Assembly (NCBI GenBank): GCA_039105265.1
Contig: JAPFFF010000004.1
Span: 5,084,001-5,148,000, forward strand
Length of the DNA: 64,000 nt
Reading direction: 5' to 3'
Origin: Tritrichomonas musculus
Taxonomy: Eukaryota > Parabasalia > Tritrichomonadida > Tritrichomonadidae
Position numbers and translations under genes: made by a program. The notes below the pieces were generated by a model. That model made no database searches. It was not told the DNA's origin and was given only the letters and a program-made list of their open reading frames with translations. This document shows, piece after piece, positions 9,630 through 18,597 of this stretch; position 1 is the stretch's first letter, and each line of letters starts with the position of its first letter.

Positions 9630-9672
9630 CAAAGTTGTTGGTGGTTAATAAAAATCTGTTTGAAACTAAAAA
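9630..9672 (+). pseudogene. Fragment of a third ubiquitin-like gene (last codons plus 3' flank)
   Basis: GTTGTTGGTGGTTAATAAAA followed by a TCTGTTTGAAA stretch repeats the final codons (V-G-G-stop) and the first 3' bases of copies A and B. It lies directly after the right inverted-repeat arm. It is a short truncated extra copy with no reading frame of its own. Confidence 0.65.
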
Positions 9673-9699
9673 TTTTTATTGTCTTTCATCTTCTGCATC

Positions 9700-9775
9700 C
9701 GAAGAGACCCACTAAATGGTTGGTCTCATAAAGTATAATAGCGCCCTTTGCATATGACAAAGGATTGCTGCATTG
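9700..9775. other. Possible structured RNA region with two small hairpins
   Basis: GAGACC (9704-9709) can pair with GGTCTC (9722-9727), and CCTTTG (9745-9750) with CAAAGG (9758-9763). ATAATA lies between them. The patch is more GC-rich than its surroundings. Two hairpins with an ANANNA spacer recall H/ACA RNAs, but I see no clear 3' ACA box, so the nature is unknown. Confidence 0.2.
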
Positions 9776-9990
9776 AGCTTGAAAAAAATTAAATTGAAAT
9801 GCCTTCTAAGCTAGTAAAAAGCAAGATAATTATTCCAGAAACTTTTTCATTTTTCTGGAATCTTTTCGGTAAATAAATACATATTTATCTATTTATTAGA
9901 ATTCTATATATAAAATTATTAGAAATTTTATATTTAACATTTTATAAAATAAAAACAAACAAATATTGTTAAAAACAAAAGCAAAAGCCA

Positions 9991-11889
9991 TCACTTGTTC
10001 ATTTTTATGATTTGTGGTGTTTGCAATCTCCATTTTGAAGGTATAGGCCTATAGACAATATGTGGAGGTGCCATCGTGGTAGTAATTCTCTTTTTGGCTG
10101 GTTTATTTTTTTCTTCGACTTGAGAATCTTCACTTTTCTGTTGATTTTTTTGCTGGCGTTGAGTCAGCTGCTGTTGTTGTGTCATGAATGTTGGCTGAGA
10201 ATAAGAGTCGGGTGATCTAGGTGGTGACATCGGTCTTGATTGAAGTGGTGATGGAGCTGGCGTGGTTGAAAGTGTGTCTTTTATTTCGACGTCAAGTCGT
10301 CCGATTCGACCTTGAAAGTTTTCTTTTGCGCGTTTAAGAGCAGAAATTCTCACCTCGTTTTCTGTTTGTAAGCGCTTTCTAATCCTAGCTCCATTTTCTT
10401 CAAAGCATTTCATTTTCTGTTTTTGTTCTTCTATTATCTTGGCTTTTTTATCCTCGCGGCTTTTGAGGTAGTTTATTTTGCATTGCTGAATTTCACGTGC
10501 CTCAAGATTGTCTGCTTCCATTCGTACATAGCCAGCTTCTTCGAATCTTCTTGTTTTAAGTAATAATTTTTCTCTTTCTCGTAAGTCTAAAAGGCGCTGT
10601 GAAAACTTTCTAAATGAAGGCGGTAGATTGGGGTAAATTTTTGATTTATCTGATTTCGATTTATCTGGAGAAATGGACTGAGTTTTTGAACTTTCTGAAT
10701 TTATTTGGCCGCTTGAAATTTCAGTGTCCTTTGAATTTTCTGAATTTGATTGATCTATTGAATTTTCAAAATCATCATTTAGATTTTGAGAATTTGATTG
10801 ATTAACCGAACTTCGAGATGTTGACAAGTTGGATTTACTTTGCGAATTTTCATCTCCAGATCTTTCAAGTACTCTAAAATTAGTTTCTTTATCAAATTCA
10901 TATAATTGTTTTTCAAATTCTTTAAGTTGAGCTTCTCGGATGGCATCCATTCTTTCGTCATACTCGCGAAGTTCCTTTTCCATATTTTCCTCGGCGTTCT
11001 GAAGACTTTTATCGGCTTTATTCATTTGATTAGTCAATTCGTTTAATTTCAAAGATTTGGTATTGCATCCTTCCCAAGCTTGTTTGGATGATTGCATCTG
11101 CTGATAAACATCTTCATACTTTTGTGCAGTAATCAATTCACCGTTTTTAATCAAATTATCTATTTTTCGTTTTGCGTAATCAATTAACTCTGGAAGTACG
11201 TCGCTTTTTGGAATGAAAGAATTTCCATTAACCATATTTTCTAGTGCAACATCAAGTTGCTCATCTGTATAAAGTCTCCTTTTTGGATTGAGTCTTTTTG
11301 TAGCTTGAATTTTTGCTGTAGGAGGTGAAGAACGTACTGCTCTATTATTTTTTTCAAAATATGCATCAGTTTCAAAATCAATAGCATTTAACTCATCACT
11401 ACATCTAGAATTATTATCTGATAATTTTGATATTGGCCTTGTATTTTTGTTTATAATATTCGAATTAGGTCTATTATTGTTATTACGATTACTTTTTTGT
11501 AATGCTGTTCTTGGGCGATAGAAACGTGAGGAAGTTGTTTGTGAATCAAAAGCTGAACGAGAATCTTTCGAATTATAACGCGGCGTACGCTTTTCTTTTA
11601 ATTGTGATGCAGGATGAAAAGCTCTCTTTTTATTTTTTTGATCTAATAAAGAGCTAGTGTAGCCGTTATTAATTATAACTGTTTCTGGAAGCGATGCTAA
11701 AATAGATTGAATACGTTTAACGACGGGTAATTGCCCTCGCGCTATAGCATCATGCTTGGTAGCCATAAGAACTCCATGAATTTTTGGAAGGTATTGTTTT
11801 GGAATGGTTTTTGGGTCATAATTGTTATCTGAAAGTAACTCGTGAACTATTTCATGAACAATACGGTCTTCGTCCTCATTATTACTCAT
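9991..11889 (-). CDS. Coiled-coil protein, function unknown
   Basis: This 632-residue protein starts MSNNEDEDRIVHEIVHELL. The ATG at 11889 is chosen because the longer frame has no earlier ATG and GATCA directly precedes it, like the short trichomonad initiator. The N-terminal 80 residues look folded and helical (PKQYLPKIHGVLMATKHDAI). A basic Ser/Asn-rich linker follows, then a helical block around residues 210-290 (YTDEQLDVALENMVNGN, LIDYAKRKIDNLI). Charged coiled coil comes next (about 290-340 and 430-540), split by a Ser/Asn/Gln-rich spacer. The C-terminus is Pro/Gln-rich and basic. Such proteins are common in trichomonads and are often thought to be cytoskeletal, but nothing here proves it. 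Confidence 0.8.
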   Translation of the reverse strand: MSNNEDEDRIVHEIVHELLSDNNYDPKTIPKQYLPKIHGVLMATKHDAIARGQLPVVKRIQSILASLPETVIINNGYTSSLLDQKNKKRAFHPASQLKEKRTPRYNSKDSRSAFDSQTTSSRFYRPRTALQKSNRNNNNRPNSNIINKNTRPISKLSDNNSRCSDELNAIDFETDAYFEKNNRAVRSSPPTAKIQATKRLNPKRRLYTDEQLDVALENMVNGNSFIPKSDVLPELIDYAKRKIDNLIKNGELITAQKYEDVYQQMQSSKQAWEGCNTKSLKLNELTNQMNKADKSLQNAEENMEKELREYDERMDAIREAQLKEFEKQLYEFDKETNFRVLERSGDENSQSKSNLSTSRSSVNQSNSQNLNDDFENSIDQSNSENSKDTEISSGQINSESSKTQSISPDKSKSDKSKIYPNLPPSFRKFSQRLLDLREREKLLLKTRRFEEAGYVRMEADNLEAREIQQCKINYLKSREDKKAKIIEEQKQKMKCFEENGARIRKRLQTENEVRISALKRAKENFQGRIGRLDVEIKDTLSTTPAPSPLQSRPMSPPRSPDSYSQPTFMTQQQQLTQRQQKNQQKSEDSQVEEKNKPAKKRITTTMAPPHIVYRPIPSKWRLQTPQIIKMNK

Positions 11890-12353
11890 TGATCTTGACC
11901 CAATAAATAATAACAAGTTTTTTATATAAAATATCGTTATTCAAATTACATTCAAAAAATTGAAAAGAAAATTTTCAGTTTAAAAAAATTTTATGTATTA
12001 ATTATCTTCATAAATGGAATATTTAAAACCCAAATAATGAGTATTATATTAATAAAAATATGAACTATAAATTATATGTAAATAATTTTAATATTAAAGC
12101 AAAAATAAGTTTCAAAATCTGATAGAAAATGACTAAATACGAAGAAAAATAAGATTTGTTCTAAATGGAAATTTAATTATATATATGCTTGTAATGCATT
12201 TTTCCTATTTTGAAAAAGAAATTTTATAGTCAAGAAAAAATTAAATATTTCAATTACAAAAATGCAACTTAAGCAAACAAATTTATATAAGCATTATTAA
12301 ATTATTAGATACTATAATTAAAATATAACAAATAAAGAACAGGATTAATCAAC
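11890..12353. other. Intergenic AT-rich DNA
   Basis: About 460 bp lies between two minus-strand genes. It should hold the promoter of the coiled-coil gene and the 3' end of the calpain gene region. I see no repeat or RNA in it. Confidence 0.5.
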
Positions 12354-14684
12354 TCAAGACAAGTATTTCTTAAGAACACTGCTGCTTATTGAGTTGTACA
12401 TTTTTCGCATGGATTTATCATTCAAATCAATCGTCTCTGGCGGTTTTGGCTTTGGAACTTTATGAACGTTTTGTTCAGGCTCGCTCTTCTTTGCTTCTCT
12501 AGCTCTTTCATTCTGCGCAAGCTTGGCTGGCATCTTCGGCTTGCTGAGAGGAGTTTCTGTATGACGCAAATTAACTCTCGTTTTGAATTTAGATCTAGAA
12601 GGAGAAGTCTGAGGGATATTGCCTTGGTTATGGCTTGGCTTTGAAGGAGTCCGAATATCTCTATTTGATCGTTGTCCTGAATTGTCTTCTCTAGTTTTAT
12701 TTGGTTGCTGCATTTGTTGCTGGCTTTGCTTTGTAGTATCTTTACTAATCATATTTGGCTGCTGTTGCTGTTGTGTAGAAGTTTTACTAATCATATTTGG
12801 CTGTTGTTGTTGTTTTGTGGGAGTTTTACTAATCATATTTGGCTGTTGTTGCTGTTGCGTAGAAGTTTTACTAATCATATTTGGCTGTTGTTGCTGTTGC
12901 GTAGAAGTTTTACTAATCATATTTGGCTGTTGTTGTTGTTGTTGTGTAGGAGTTTTATTTGGATGTTGCTGTTGTGTATAAGTTTTACTAATCATATTTG
13001 GCTGTTGTTGTTGTTTTGTGGGAGTTTTATTTGGTTGTTGTTTTGGCTGATTTTGTTGGAAGGTTTTAATTGGATGATTTGGTACATTTTCTTGTTGCTG
13101 GAAATTTGTGCTTTGCTCGTTTTGAATTGGGCTTGAATTCGGGCTGGCATTGCTGACTGGCGGAGCTTCTTTTATTGTGGCAAGGTTGTCGAAGATCGAG
13201 TTTACTTTTGGATCTTCTTGAATGACAGTTCGAGGCGAATTCACATCGATCAACTTGAAGTCGAGCTCGCAAAATATCTTCACGCAGCAATCCTCAATCA
13301 AATCTGTAGGAGCGAGTCTTCTCAATTGAATGACGAGCATCTCATCGTTGTTGCCCACGTCGTAAGGAAATGATATGATGCTTGATTGCCCCGTCAATCG
13401 ATAAAGGCGAACAGTGACCAAGTGTCTTGACTTCAGTTCAATGCAGTATGGAGGAGGAGGGTTGTTATATTGGCCGTTGTCATCGAGTATCTTGTGTCTT
13501 CTCTCGCATATGATGTGTAAATGGCACTTTTTCATTTCATTGAATTTTTCAGAGACTTGGAAAGCATATCGTGGCAGATTCAAATTGAATGCTTCTTCGG
13601 TCGACACATTCTCATCGTCATAACTGCCAGGATTCAATTGATAGAAAAAGTGACGCGAATGCCATTTTGAGGGAATTGGAAGGCCGACATCAATCTCGGT
13701 GAAATATCTAAAGAAGTCATGGTCAATCATCCAAAAAGTGCCATCTTCACATGGATTCATTCCAACGCCTTCTTTCAATTCCGGCGTCCAAAGATTTGAA
13801 TGGTCCGACCAATCACCATTCCATTCATGACCACCCCAGGGATTTCGTAGACATAGGAAGTTCTTATTGTCATATTGTTTGGTCTTGAGGAGAAGATATG
13901 AATGAACGGTTATTAGACCTTTTTGGGTTAATTCTTCATCGGTAATATCTTCTAATTTCTCTGTGTGAATTCCAGCACCAATGATGGCGCCGTGCTTTTG
14001 GTATTTGAGAATTCGCTCAAATGGAGCCATTTTGGTGGCTTTATCTTGGCTTTTAAGAGTAGAAAGATTCTTCATGGAGCATGAAAATCCAAAGATTGAG
14101 TAAATAGCTTGTCCAAACGTGCCACCGGCTAATTCTGTATATGATTCATTCAATTTCGCATAGGCCTTTTCAACAAGGCAAAACCATGGTGATTTCGTTG
14201 TATCTGACGGGCGACTGAAGAGTGGGGTACTGGTGCCTTTAATAAATGGAATGAGAGTATCAATTAAAACAGGAGTTTTCCGACCAAAGGCATGAAAGAA
14301 AATAACAACTGCACCGCACTTGATATTGATGGAATCTTCCACTTTCCCAAGATATATATTTGCTTTGTTATCAAAAAGAAATGGAATTAATGATGGTTGC
14401 TGAGAAAGATGCGAAATTACGCTAAGTAAATAGCAATCTGGTAGAGTTCCCTGCTGAACAAAATCGTAGTGAATAAGTTCTTTTTTGAATAGAGGAGCTT
14501 TATATACTTCATCAATTCTAAGCCATTCTACATCAGAATCATTGAAAGAAACCGCTTTCTCTGGAATTTTAGCAATTGGATGAAAATTTGGATCAACAAA
14601 AACTTCCCCTTTTTCTTTGTAATTTACAAGTATAGCCCTATACTTTTTAGCTTCTTCATTGAAATCTTCAAATCGTTTACTCAT
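12354..14684 (-). CDS. Calpain-family cysteine peptidase (C2) with Gln-rich repeat tail
   Basis: This 776-residue protein has a calpain catalytic core with all three active-site positions visible: Cys84 in GTLPDCYLLS, His261 in ITVHSYLLL and Asn281 in LRNPWGGHEWNGDW. Typical calpain landmarks PWFCLVEKAYAKL and ELAGGTFGQAI lie between them. A beta-rich C2-like (domain III) region follows at about 350-490. Residues about 540-660 are tandem QQQQPNMISKT(S/P)T units of about 14 residues. The tail is basic and Lys/Pro-rich. No EF-hand domain is seen, as usual for protist calpains. The usual role is calcium-dependent limited proteolysis in the cytosol or at membranes. The start is the ATG at 14684; the codon before it is TTG. 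Confidence 0.92.
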   Translation of the reverse strand: MSKRFEDFNEEAKKYRAILVNYKEKGEVFVDPNFHPIAKIPEKAVSFNDSDVEWLRIDEVYKAPLFKKELIHYDFVQQGTLPDCYLLSVISHLSQQPSLIPFLFDNKANIYLGKVEDSINIKCGAVVIFFHAFGRKTPVLIDTLIPFIKGTSTPLFSRPSDTTKSPWFCLVEKAYAKLNESYTELAGGTFGQAIYSIFGFSCSMKNLSTLKSQDKATKMAPFERILKYQKHGAIIGAGIHTEKLEDITDEELTQKGLITVHSYLLLKTKQYDNKNFLCLRNPWGGHEWNGDWSDHSNLWTPELKEGVGMNPCEDGTFWMIDHDFFRYFTEIDVGLPIPSKWHSRHFFYQLNPGSYDDENVSTEEAFNLNLPRYAFQVSEKFNEMKKCHLHIICERRHKILDDNGQYNNPPPPYCIELKSRHLVTVRLYRLTGQSSIISFPYDVGNNDEMLVIQLRRLAPTDLIEDCCVKIFCELDFKLIDVNSPRTVIQEDPKVNSIFDNLATIKEAPPVSNASPNSSPIQNEQSTNFQQQENVPNHPIKTFQQNQPKQQPNKTPTKQQQQPNMISKTYTQQQHPNKTPTQQQQQQPNMISKTSTQQQQQPNMISKTSTQQQQQPNMISKTPTKQQQQPNMISKTSTQQQQQPNMISKDTTKQSQQQMQQPNKTREDNSGQRSNRDIRTPSKPSHNQGNIPQTSPSRSKFKTRVNLRHTETPLSKPKMPAKLAQNERAREAKKSEPEQNVHKVPKPKPPETIDLNDKSMRKMYNSISSSVLKKYLS
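12700..13060 (-). repeat. In-frame Gln-rich tandem repeat within the calpain gene
   Basis: CTGTTG-type trinucleotide runs alternate with an ACTAATCATATTTGG block, giving about eight QQQQPNMISKT units. The length in whole codons keeps the frame. Open frames on the other strand here are by-products of the repeat. Confidence 0.85.
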
Positions 14685-14995
14685 CAAATCTTAAATGTAA
14701 TATGAATTGAAAAACTTCCCTGATTTTCGTTTCATTCAATTCCAAAAAACTATTTTTCAAATCTTTCTGAAGAATACAATGTTGAGATCAAATTTTTCAA
14801 TATGCTATTTGGTTATATCTATTGAATTTTTTTGTATAATTCAAAAGAATATAATAATGCTCCCATTTCACTTGTATATCAAAAAAATGATTTATTTTCA
14901 GATAAATAATCTTTTTGTTCACAATATATATAAAAAAACGTTTTTTCGAAAGTTAAACGGTCGTTTTTAGAGAATTTTCTGATCAAAAAATCGAG
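14685..14995. promoter_or_regulatory. Divergent promoter region between calpain and coiled-coil genes
   Basis: This 311-bp AT-rich stretch separates two divergent start codons. On the plus side, GATCAAAAAATCGAGATG places an initiator-like TCAAA about 13 bases before the ATG. Nothing else is recognised in it. Confidence 0.45.
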
Positions 14996-17900
14996 ATGAG
15001 TGTCGTTGCAAGTGGAAGTCCCAACGACAATAAAGAATCAAAAAACGAGCAAGATACGAGCAAGGATGAAAAAGATAAAAATCAAAACGAATCTTCAAGC
15101 GAAGCAAACCACCCCGAAGCAAAGCCTGAAGAGCAAGCAAATAACGATTCTAGTGCTAAAGAAACAACTGATAAAGTTGAACCAAAAACAGAAAACGTTC
15201 TTGGTGGTTTAATAAATAATATTGCAAGTGCTCTTAACGGAGAAAACAAAGAAAACGCTGAAAATGAAAATAACGAAAGCAAAGAAACTCAAGAAAACAA
15301 AGAAAATCAAGAAAACAAAGAAGATACAAAAGACGCCAATAACGAGAATAACAATGATGTGGAAAAAGATCAAAATAACGATATTAACGATGAAAATAAA
15401 CCTGTTATGAGTCTTACAGCTGTCACAGATGCAATTACAGATGCATTAGTGAACGATCCAAATGATCCAAATAATGCTTCTCCAACTGAAGATAAAGGAG
15501 AAAACGAAGATCCAAATAGTTTTATTACGGAACCACAGACAGATTTACGTCCAACTGATGAAGAACAACCAGAAACAGATAATGATGTTCAATATAATCA
15601 ACTTGGAATTCCTACCAAACAAACCAAAACGATACACGAAACGCGTCCCGGCAAAATATCAATTCATACGTACAATCGCTCCAAAGTTTGCAGGTTTACT
15701 GAAAGAGCCACAATTGAGGCATTAGATCAATGCGGCATCGAGCCGACAGAACTTTTTTTACCAAACAATCAACAACTCAGTAAATATCCAAATGATCCAG
15801 ACATCCGAAATCTAGTTATGCAGCACCATAACCAGCGAATTGACAGACTTGTTGAAATGATCAGTGACAAACGTGAAGAAATACTCAATTTAGAAGACCA
15901 AAAAGCTACAGAAAGGGCAACATCTAGAATAGATCCCTCCGAAGAGCCCCAACCCAAAAAAGAAGAAGAAACAGAAGAAGCCGACTTTTTGAAATACGAA
16001 CAAAGAAAACTTGAAAGAGCTCATGTTCAGCATAAAAGGGAAGTTGAAGCCATTTTAATACGCGCTCTTACAAATGAGATGATGGAGAAAGACCAGAAGA
16101 TGCGAGATGAGCGTGAGAAAGAAAGGCAGAGGAAAATTAATGAAGAAAGACAGAAGAAAAATGAAGAATCGCATCGAAGACATCTTCAAAGAATGAATGA
16201 ACTTGCCGAAATCGAACGGAAACGAAAAGAAGAAGAAGAAAAGAAAAGAAGAGAACAATACGAAAAAGACAAAAGACTTCTTGAAATCCAGAAACAGAAG
16301 CAAGAAGAGAGAACAAGGCAATTGAGAAAAATGGAGAAAGAAAGACAAGAAAAAAGTGAGAAAAATCGTCTCGCTTTGTTACAACTTGAAGAAAATCGAA
16401 AACAAAAGCTAAATGAAACCCAGAAACAAATCGAAGAAAGAGAACAAAAAAGACTTCAAGCAAAACATGAAGAATATGAGAAAATGTGCAAAGAAAAACA
16501 ATTGCAAAGAGAGAAAAGAGACGCTTTATTGAAAGCTGCACTTGAACAACAAAAAGAACAATTAGAAATGAAAAGGAAAATGGCAGAAAACAAAGATAAA
16601 ATTCAAACACAAAAACATTTGGAATATAAACAAAAAAGACAGCAAGAACAACAAATTTATGCACAAAAACAAAAATTTAAAATTGATAGAAATGCTGACA
16701 TTAGGAATCAAATTGAAAAGGAAACAATGGAAAGAAAAAGAAAACTTGTCAAAACCGATTCAGATTTGAATCGAAGACTTCAAAAATTAATGGTTCAAAG
16801 AGAGAAACAAGCTGAATTGGCAAGAACAAATAAAACAGACGCTTCAATTCGAACACAACAAAGATTTGAAGAATATAAACAAAGACAAGAAAAATTGAGA
16901 ATAGAAAGTGACAACAATTTGAAAAAGTTTGAAGAAAACTATCAAAAAGTGAAAGAAGAAAGAGAAAAACAAAGATTAATGAAAAGTATTCAAAACTCGT
17001 TAAAACAAGATGAAAGAGATTCAAATGCAAAACATCTCGAATACTTAAGACAAAGAAAAATTAAAATTATGAGACAAAAACAAGAAGAAACTGACCAAAG
17101 AATAACTAACAAACAACTGGAAAAACAAAGATTACAGAACGAAAGATTAAAGGCTGTAACTAAAATGGCTGACGAGCGTGCTGCTTTCGATCACGAGTTC
17201 CAACAGTCAATGAGAAATATGAAGAATTTCCCAATGCAGCAGTTGGCACAAAAGTACGACATAGACTTGAAAGAACTTAAGCAAAGAGTCGAAAATAAAA
17301 GACCAGTGACTTCATTCGCTAATTCGGCTACTCAGACAAATCAAATGAGTAGCTCACTTCCGCTCATTAGAAACAATGATAATGTCCAGAATGAATCTCA
17401 AAACGAGAATGAAAACGAGAACCAAAACCAAAACGAAAATGAAGACAAGAATGAAAACGAGAATGAAAATGAAAACAAGAATGAAAGTCCAGGCGCTCTT
17501 GAAGAAGTTGTCCAATCACAAGTGAACTCTCTGTTTCAATCTGATGTCAACAATAATGAAAACAACAATAATGAAAACAACAATAATGAAAATAACAGTG
17601 AAAATACTGTAAATAATAACAATGCTGAAAACGGTAATGCTGAAGGTAATAGCAATGCTGATAATAACAATGCTGATAATAACAATGCTGATAATAACAA
17701 TGCTGATAATAACAATGCTGATAATAACAATGCTGAAAGTAATAGCAATGCTGATAATAACAATGCTGATAATAATAACAAAGCTGAAAGTAATAACAAT
17801 GCTGATAATAATAACAATGCTGATAATAATAACAATGCTGATAATAATAACAATGCTGATAATAACAATGCTGATAATAACAAAGCTGAAAGTAATAGCA

Positions 17901-18217
17901 ATGCTGATAATAACAATGCTGAAAGTAATAACAATGCTGAAAGTAATAACAATGCTGAAAGTAATAACAATGCTGATAATAATAACAATGCTGACGGTAA
18001 TAGCAATGCTGATAACAATAACAATGCTGAAAGTAATAGCAATGCTGATAACAAAGACGGTGCTAATAATAACGATGCTGAAAAAGTTGAACTACCACAG
18101 GTTATTGCTGTTACTGCCAACACGCTTTTTGGCGCCCCTGATGCAAATGCTAATAATGCAGATCAGAAGCCAGCTAATGCTAATGATGAAAATAAAGTTG
18201 AATCCAGCAAAAAGTGA
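14996..18217 (+). CDS. Long coiled-coil protein with Asn/Asp-rich repeat tail
   Basis: This 1073-residue protein has four visible parts. Residues 1-200 are acidic, low-complexity Asn/Glu/Lys sequence. Residues about 205-300 look folded (RPGKISIHTYNRSKVCRF, ALDQCGIEPTELFLP). Residues about 320-760 form one long, very charged coiled coil (ERKRKEEEEKKRREQ and similar). The tail, about 850-1030, is made of repeated NNNAD/NNNAES units. The coiled coil is like that of trichohyalin/plectin-homology and flagellar-axoneme associated proteins, so a cytoskeletal role is plausible but unproven. The ATG at 14996 has an initiator-like TCAAA upstream. The Asn repeats are typical of AT-rich protist genomes. 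Confidence 0.85.
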   Translation: MSVVASGSPNDNKESKNEQDTSKDEKDKNQNESSSEANHPEAKPEEQANNDSSAKETTDKVEPKTENVLGGLINNIASALNGENKENAENENNESKETQENKENQENKEDTKDANNENNNDVEKDQNNDINDENKPVMSLTAVTDAITDALVNDPNDPNNASPTEDKGENEDPNSFITEPQTDLRPTDEEQPETDNDVQYNQLGIPTKQTKTIHETRPGKISIHTYNRSKVCRFTERATIEALDQCGIEPTELFLPNNQQLSKYPNDPDIRNLVMQHHNQRIDRLVEMISDKREEILNLEDQKATERATSRIDPSEEPQPKKEEETEEADFLKYEQRKLERAHVQHKREVEAILIRALTNEMMEKDQKMRDEREKERQRKINEERQKKNEESHRRHLQRMNELAEIERKRKEEEEKKRREQYEKDKRLLEIQKQKQEERTRQLRKMEKERQEKSEKNRLALLQLEENRKQKLNETQKQIEEREQKRLQAKHEEYEKMCKEKQLQREKRDALLKAALEQQKEQLEMKRKMAENKDKIQTQKHLEYKQKRQQEQQIYAQKQKFKIDRNADIRNQIEKETMERKRKLVKTDSDLNRRLQKLMVQREKQAELARTNKTDASIRTQQRFEEYKQRQEKLRIESDNNLKKFEENYQKVKEEREKQRLMKSIQNSLKQDERDSNAKHLEYLRQRKIKIMRQKQEETDQRITNKQLEKQRLQNERLKAVTKMADERAAFDHEFQQSMRNMKNFPMQQLAQKYDIDLKELKQRVENKRPVTSFANSATQTNQMSSSLPLIRNNDNVQNESQNENENENQNQNENEDKNENENENENKNESPGALEEVVQSQVNSLFQSDVNNNENNNNENNNNENNSENTVNNNNAENGNAEGNSNADNNNADNNNADNNNADNNNADNNNAESNSNADNNNADNNNKAESNNNADNNNNADNNNNADNNNNADNNNADNNKAESNSNADNNNAESNNNAESNNNAESNNNADNNNNADGNSNADNNNNAESNSNADNKDGANNNDAEKVELPQVIAVTANTLFGAPDANANNADQKPANANDENKVESSKK
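17535..18060 (+). repeat. In-frame AATAACAATGCTGAT-type repeats
   Basis: About 500 bp of short units (AATAATAACAATGCTGA and variants) encodes NNNAD/NNNAES repeats near the C-terminus of the coiled-coil protein. Unit length varies by whole codons, so the frame is preserved. Confidence 0.9.
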
Positions 18218-18597
18218 AAATTTTCAGTTATTAATTGAACAGACGGATGAATCTTTCTGAAAAGGAATTACTTTTGTGTTTATTAATTTATTTGTATGGT
18301 TTTATATTATCTCTTCTTTTATTTATAAATAAAAAATGTGTATTTTTTTTAGTTTTATTTGATTTTCAAACTTATAATTGAAAAAATTGAATGAGCTCTC
18401 ACAAAAAAGCAAATTATAAATACAACCGTGCAGCTGCTTTTGGTATGGAAAAATCAAGTGCACAAGATTCTTGAGAATAATGAGGATTTGCAATCATTAG
18501 AATAATTAAAAAAAAAAACTTTTAATATGAAAATTATATTATTTTAAAAAACACTTCCAAATACATACTAATAATAAATAAATAAAATACACATATT
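18218..18597. other. Intergenic region between convergent genes
   Basis: 380 bp between the ends of two convergent genes. It has AT-rich stretches and an A10 run near 18511. No further gene is seen. Confidence 0.5.

Larger units (their letters stand above)
8563..9640. repeat. Large inverted repeat carrying two ubiquitin-like genes
   Basis: The left arm (about 8563-9000) and the right arm (about 9183-9640) are inverted copies. They include the two 86-codon genes, about 60 bp of promoter-side sequence and about 110 bp of 3' flank. The 3' flanks share the stretch from the stop codon through CTATGCATTA to CAATATCATGG. The right arm has a short extra copy of a CTATGCATTA-containing piece. A unique spacer of roughly 180 bp separates the arms. 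The genes point away from each other. Confidence 0.85.

Noticed and set aside
12619-13136. Cys/Leu-rich plus-strand frames
   Set aside because: Antisense of the Gln-rich repeat in the calpain gene.
14707-14970. 87-codon plus-strand ORF before the coiled-coil gene
   Set aside because: Its composition is that of AT-rich spacer; it is more likely the divergent promoter region.
17536-18123. Leu/Ser-rich minus-strand frame
   Set aside because: Antisense of the AATAACAATGCTGAT repeats in the coiled-coil gene.
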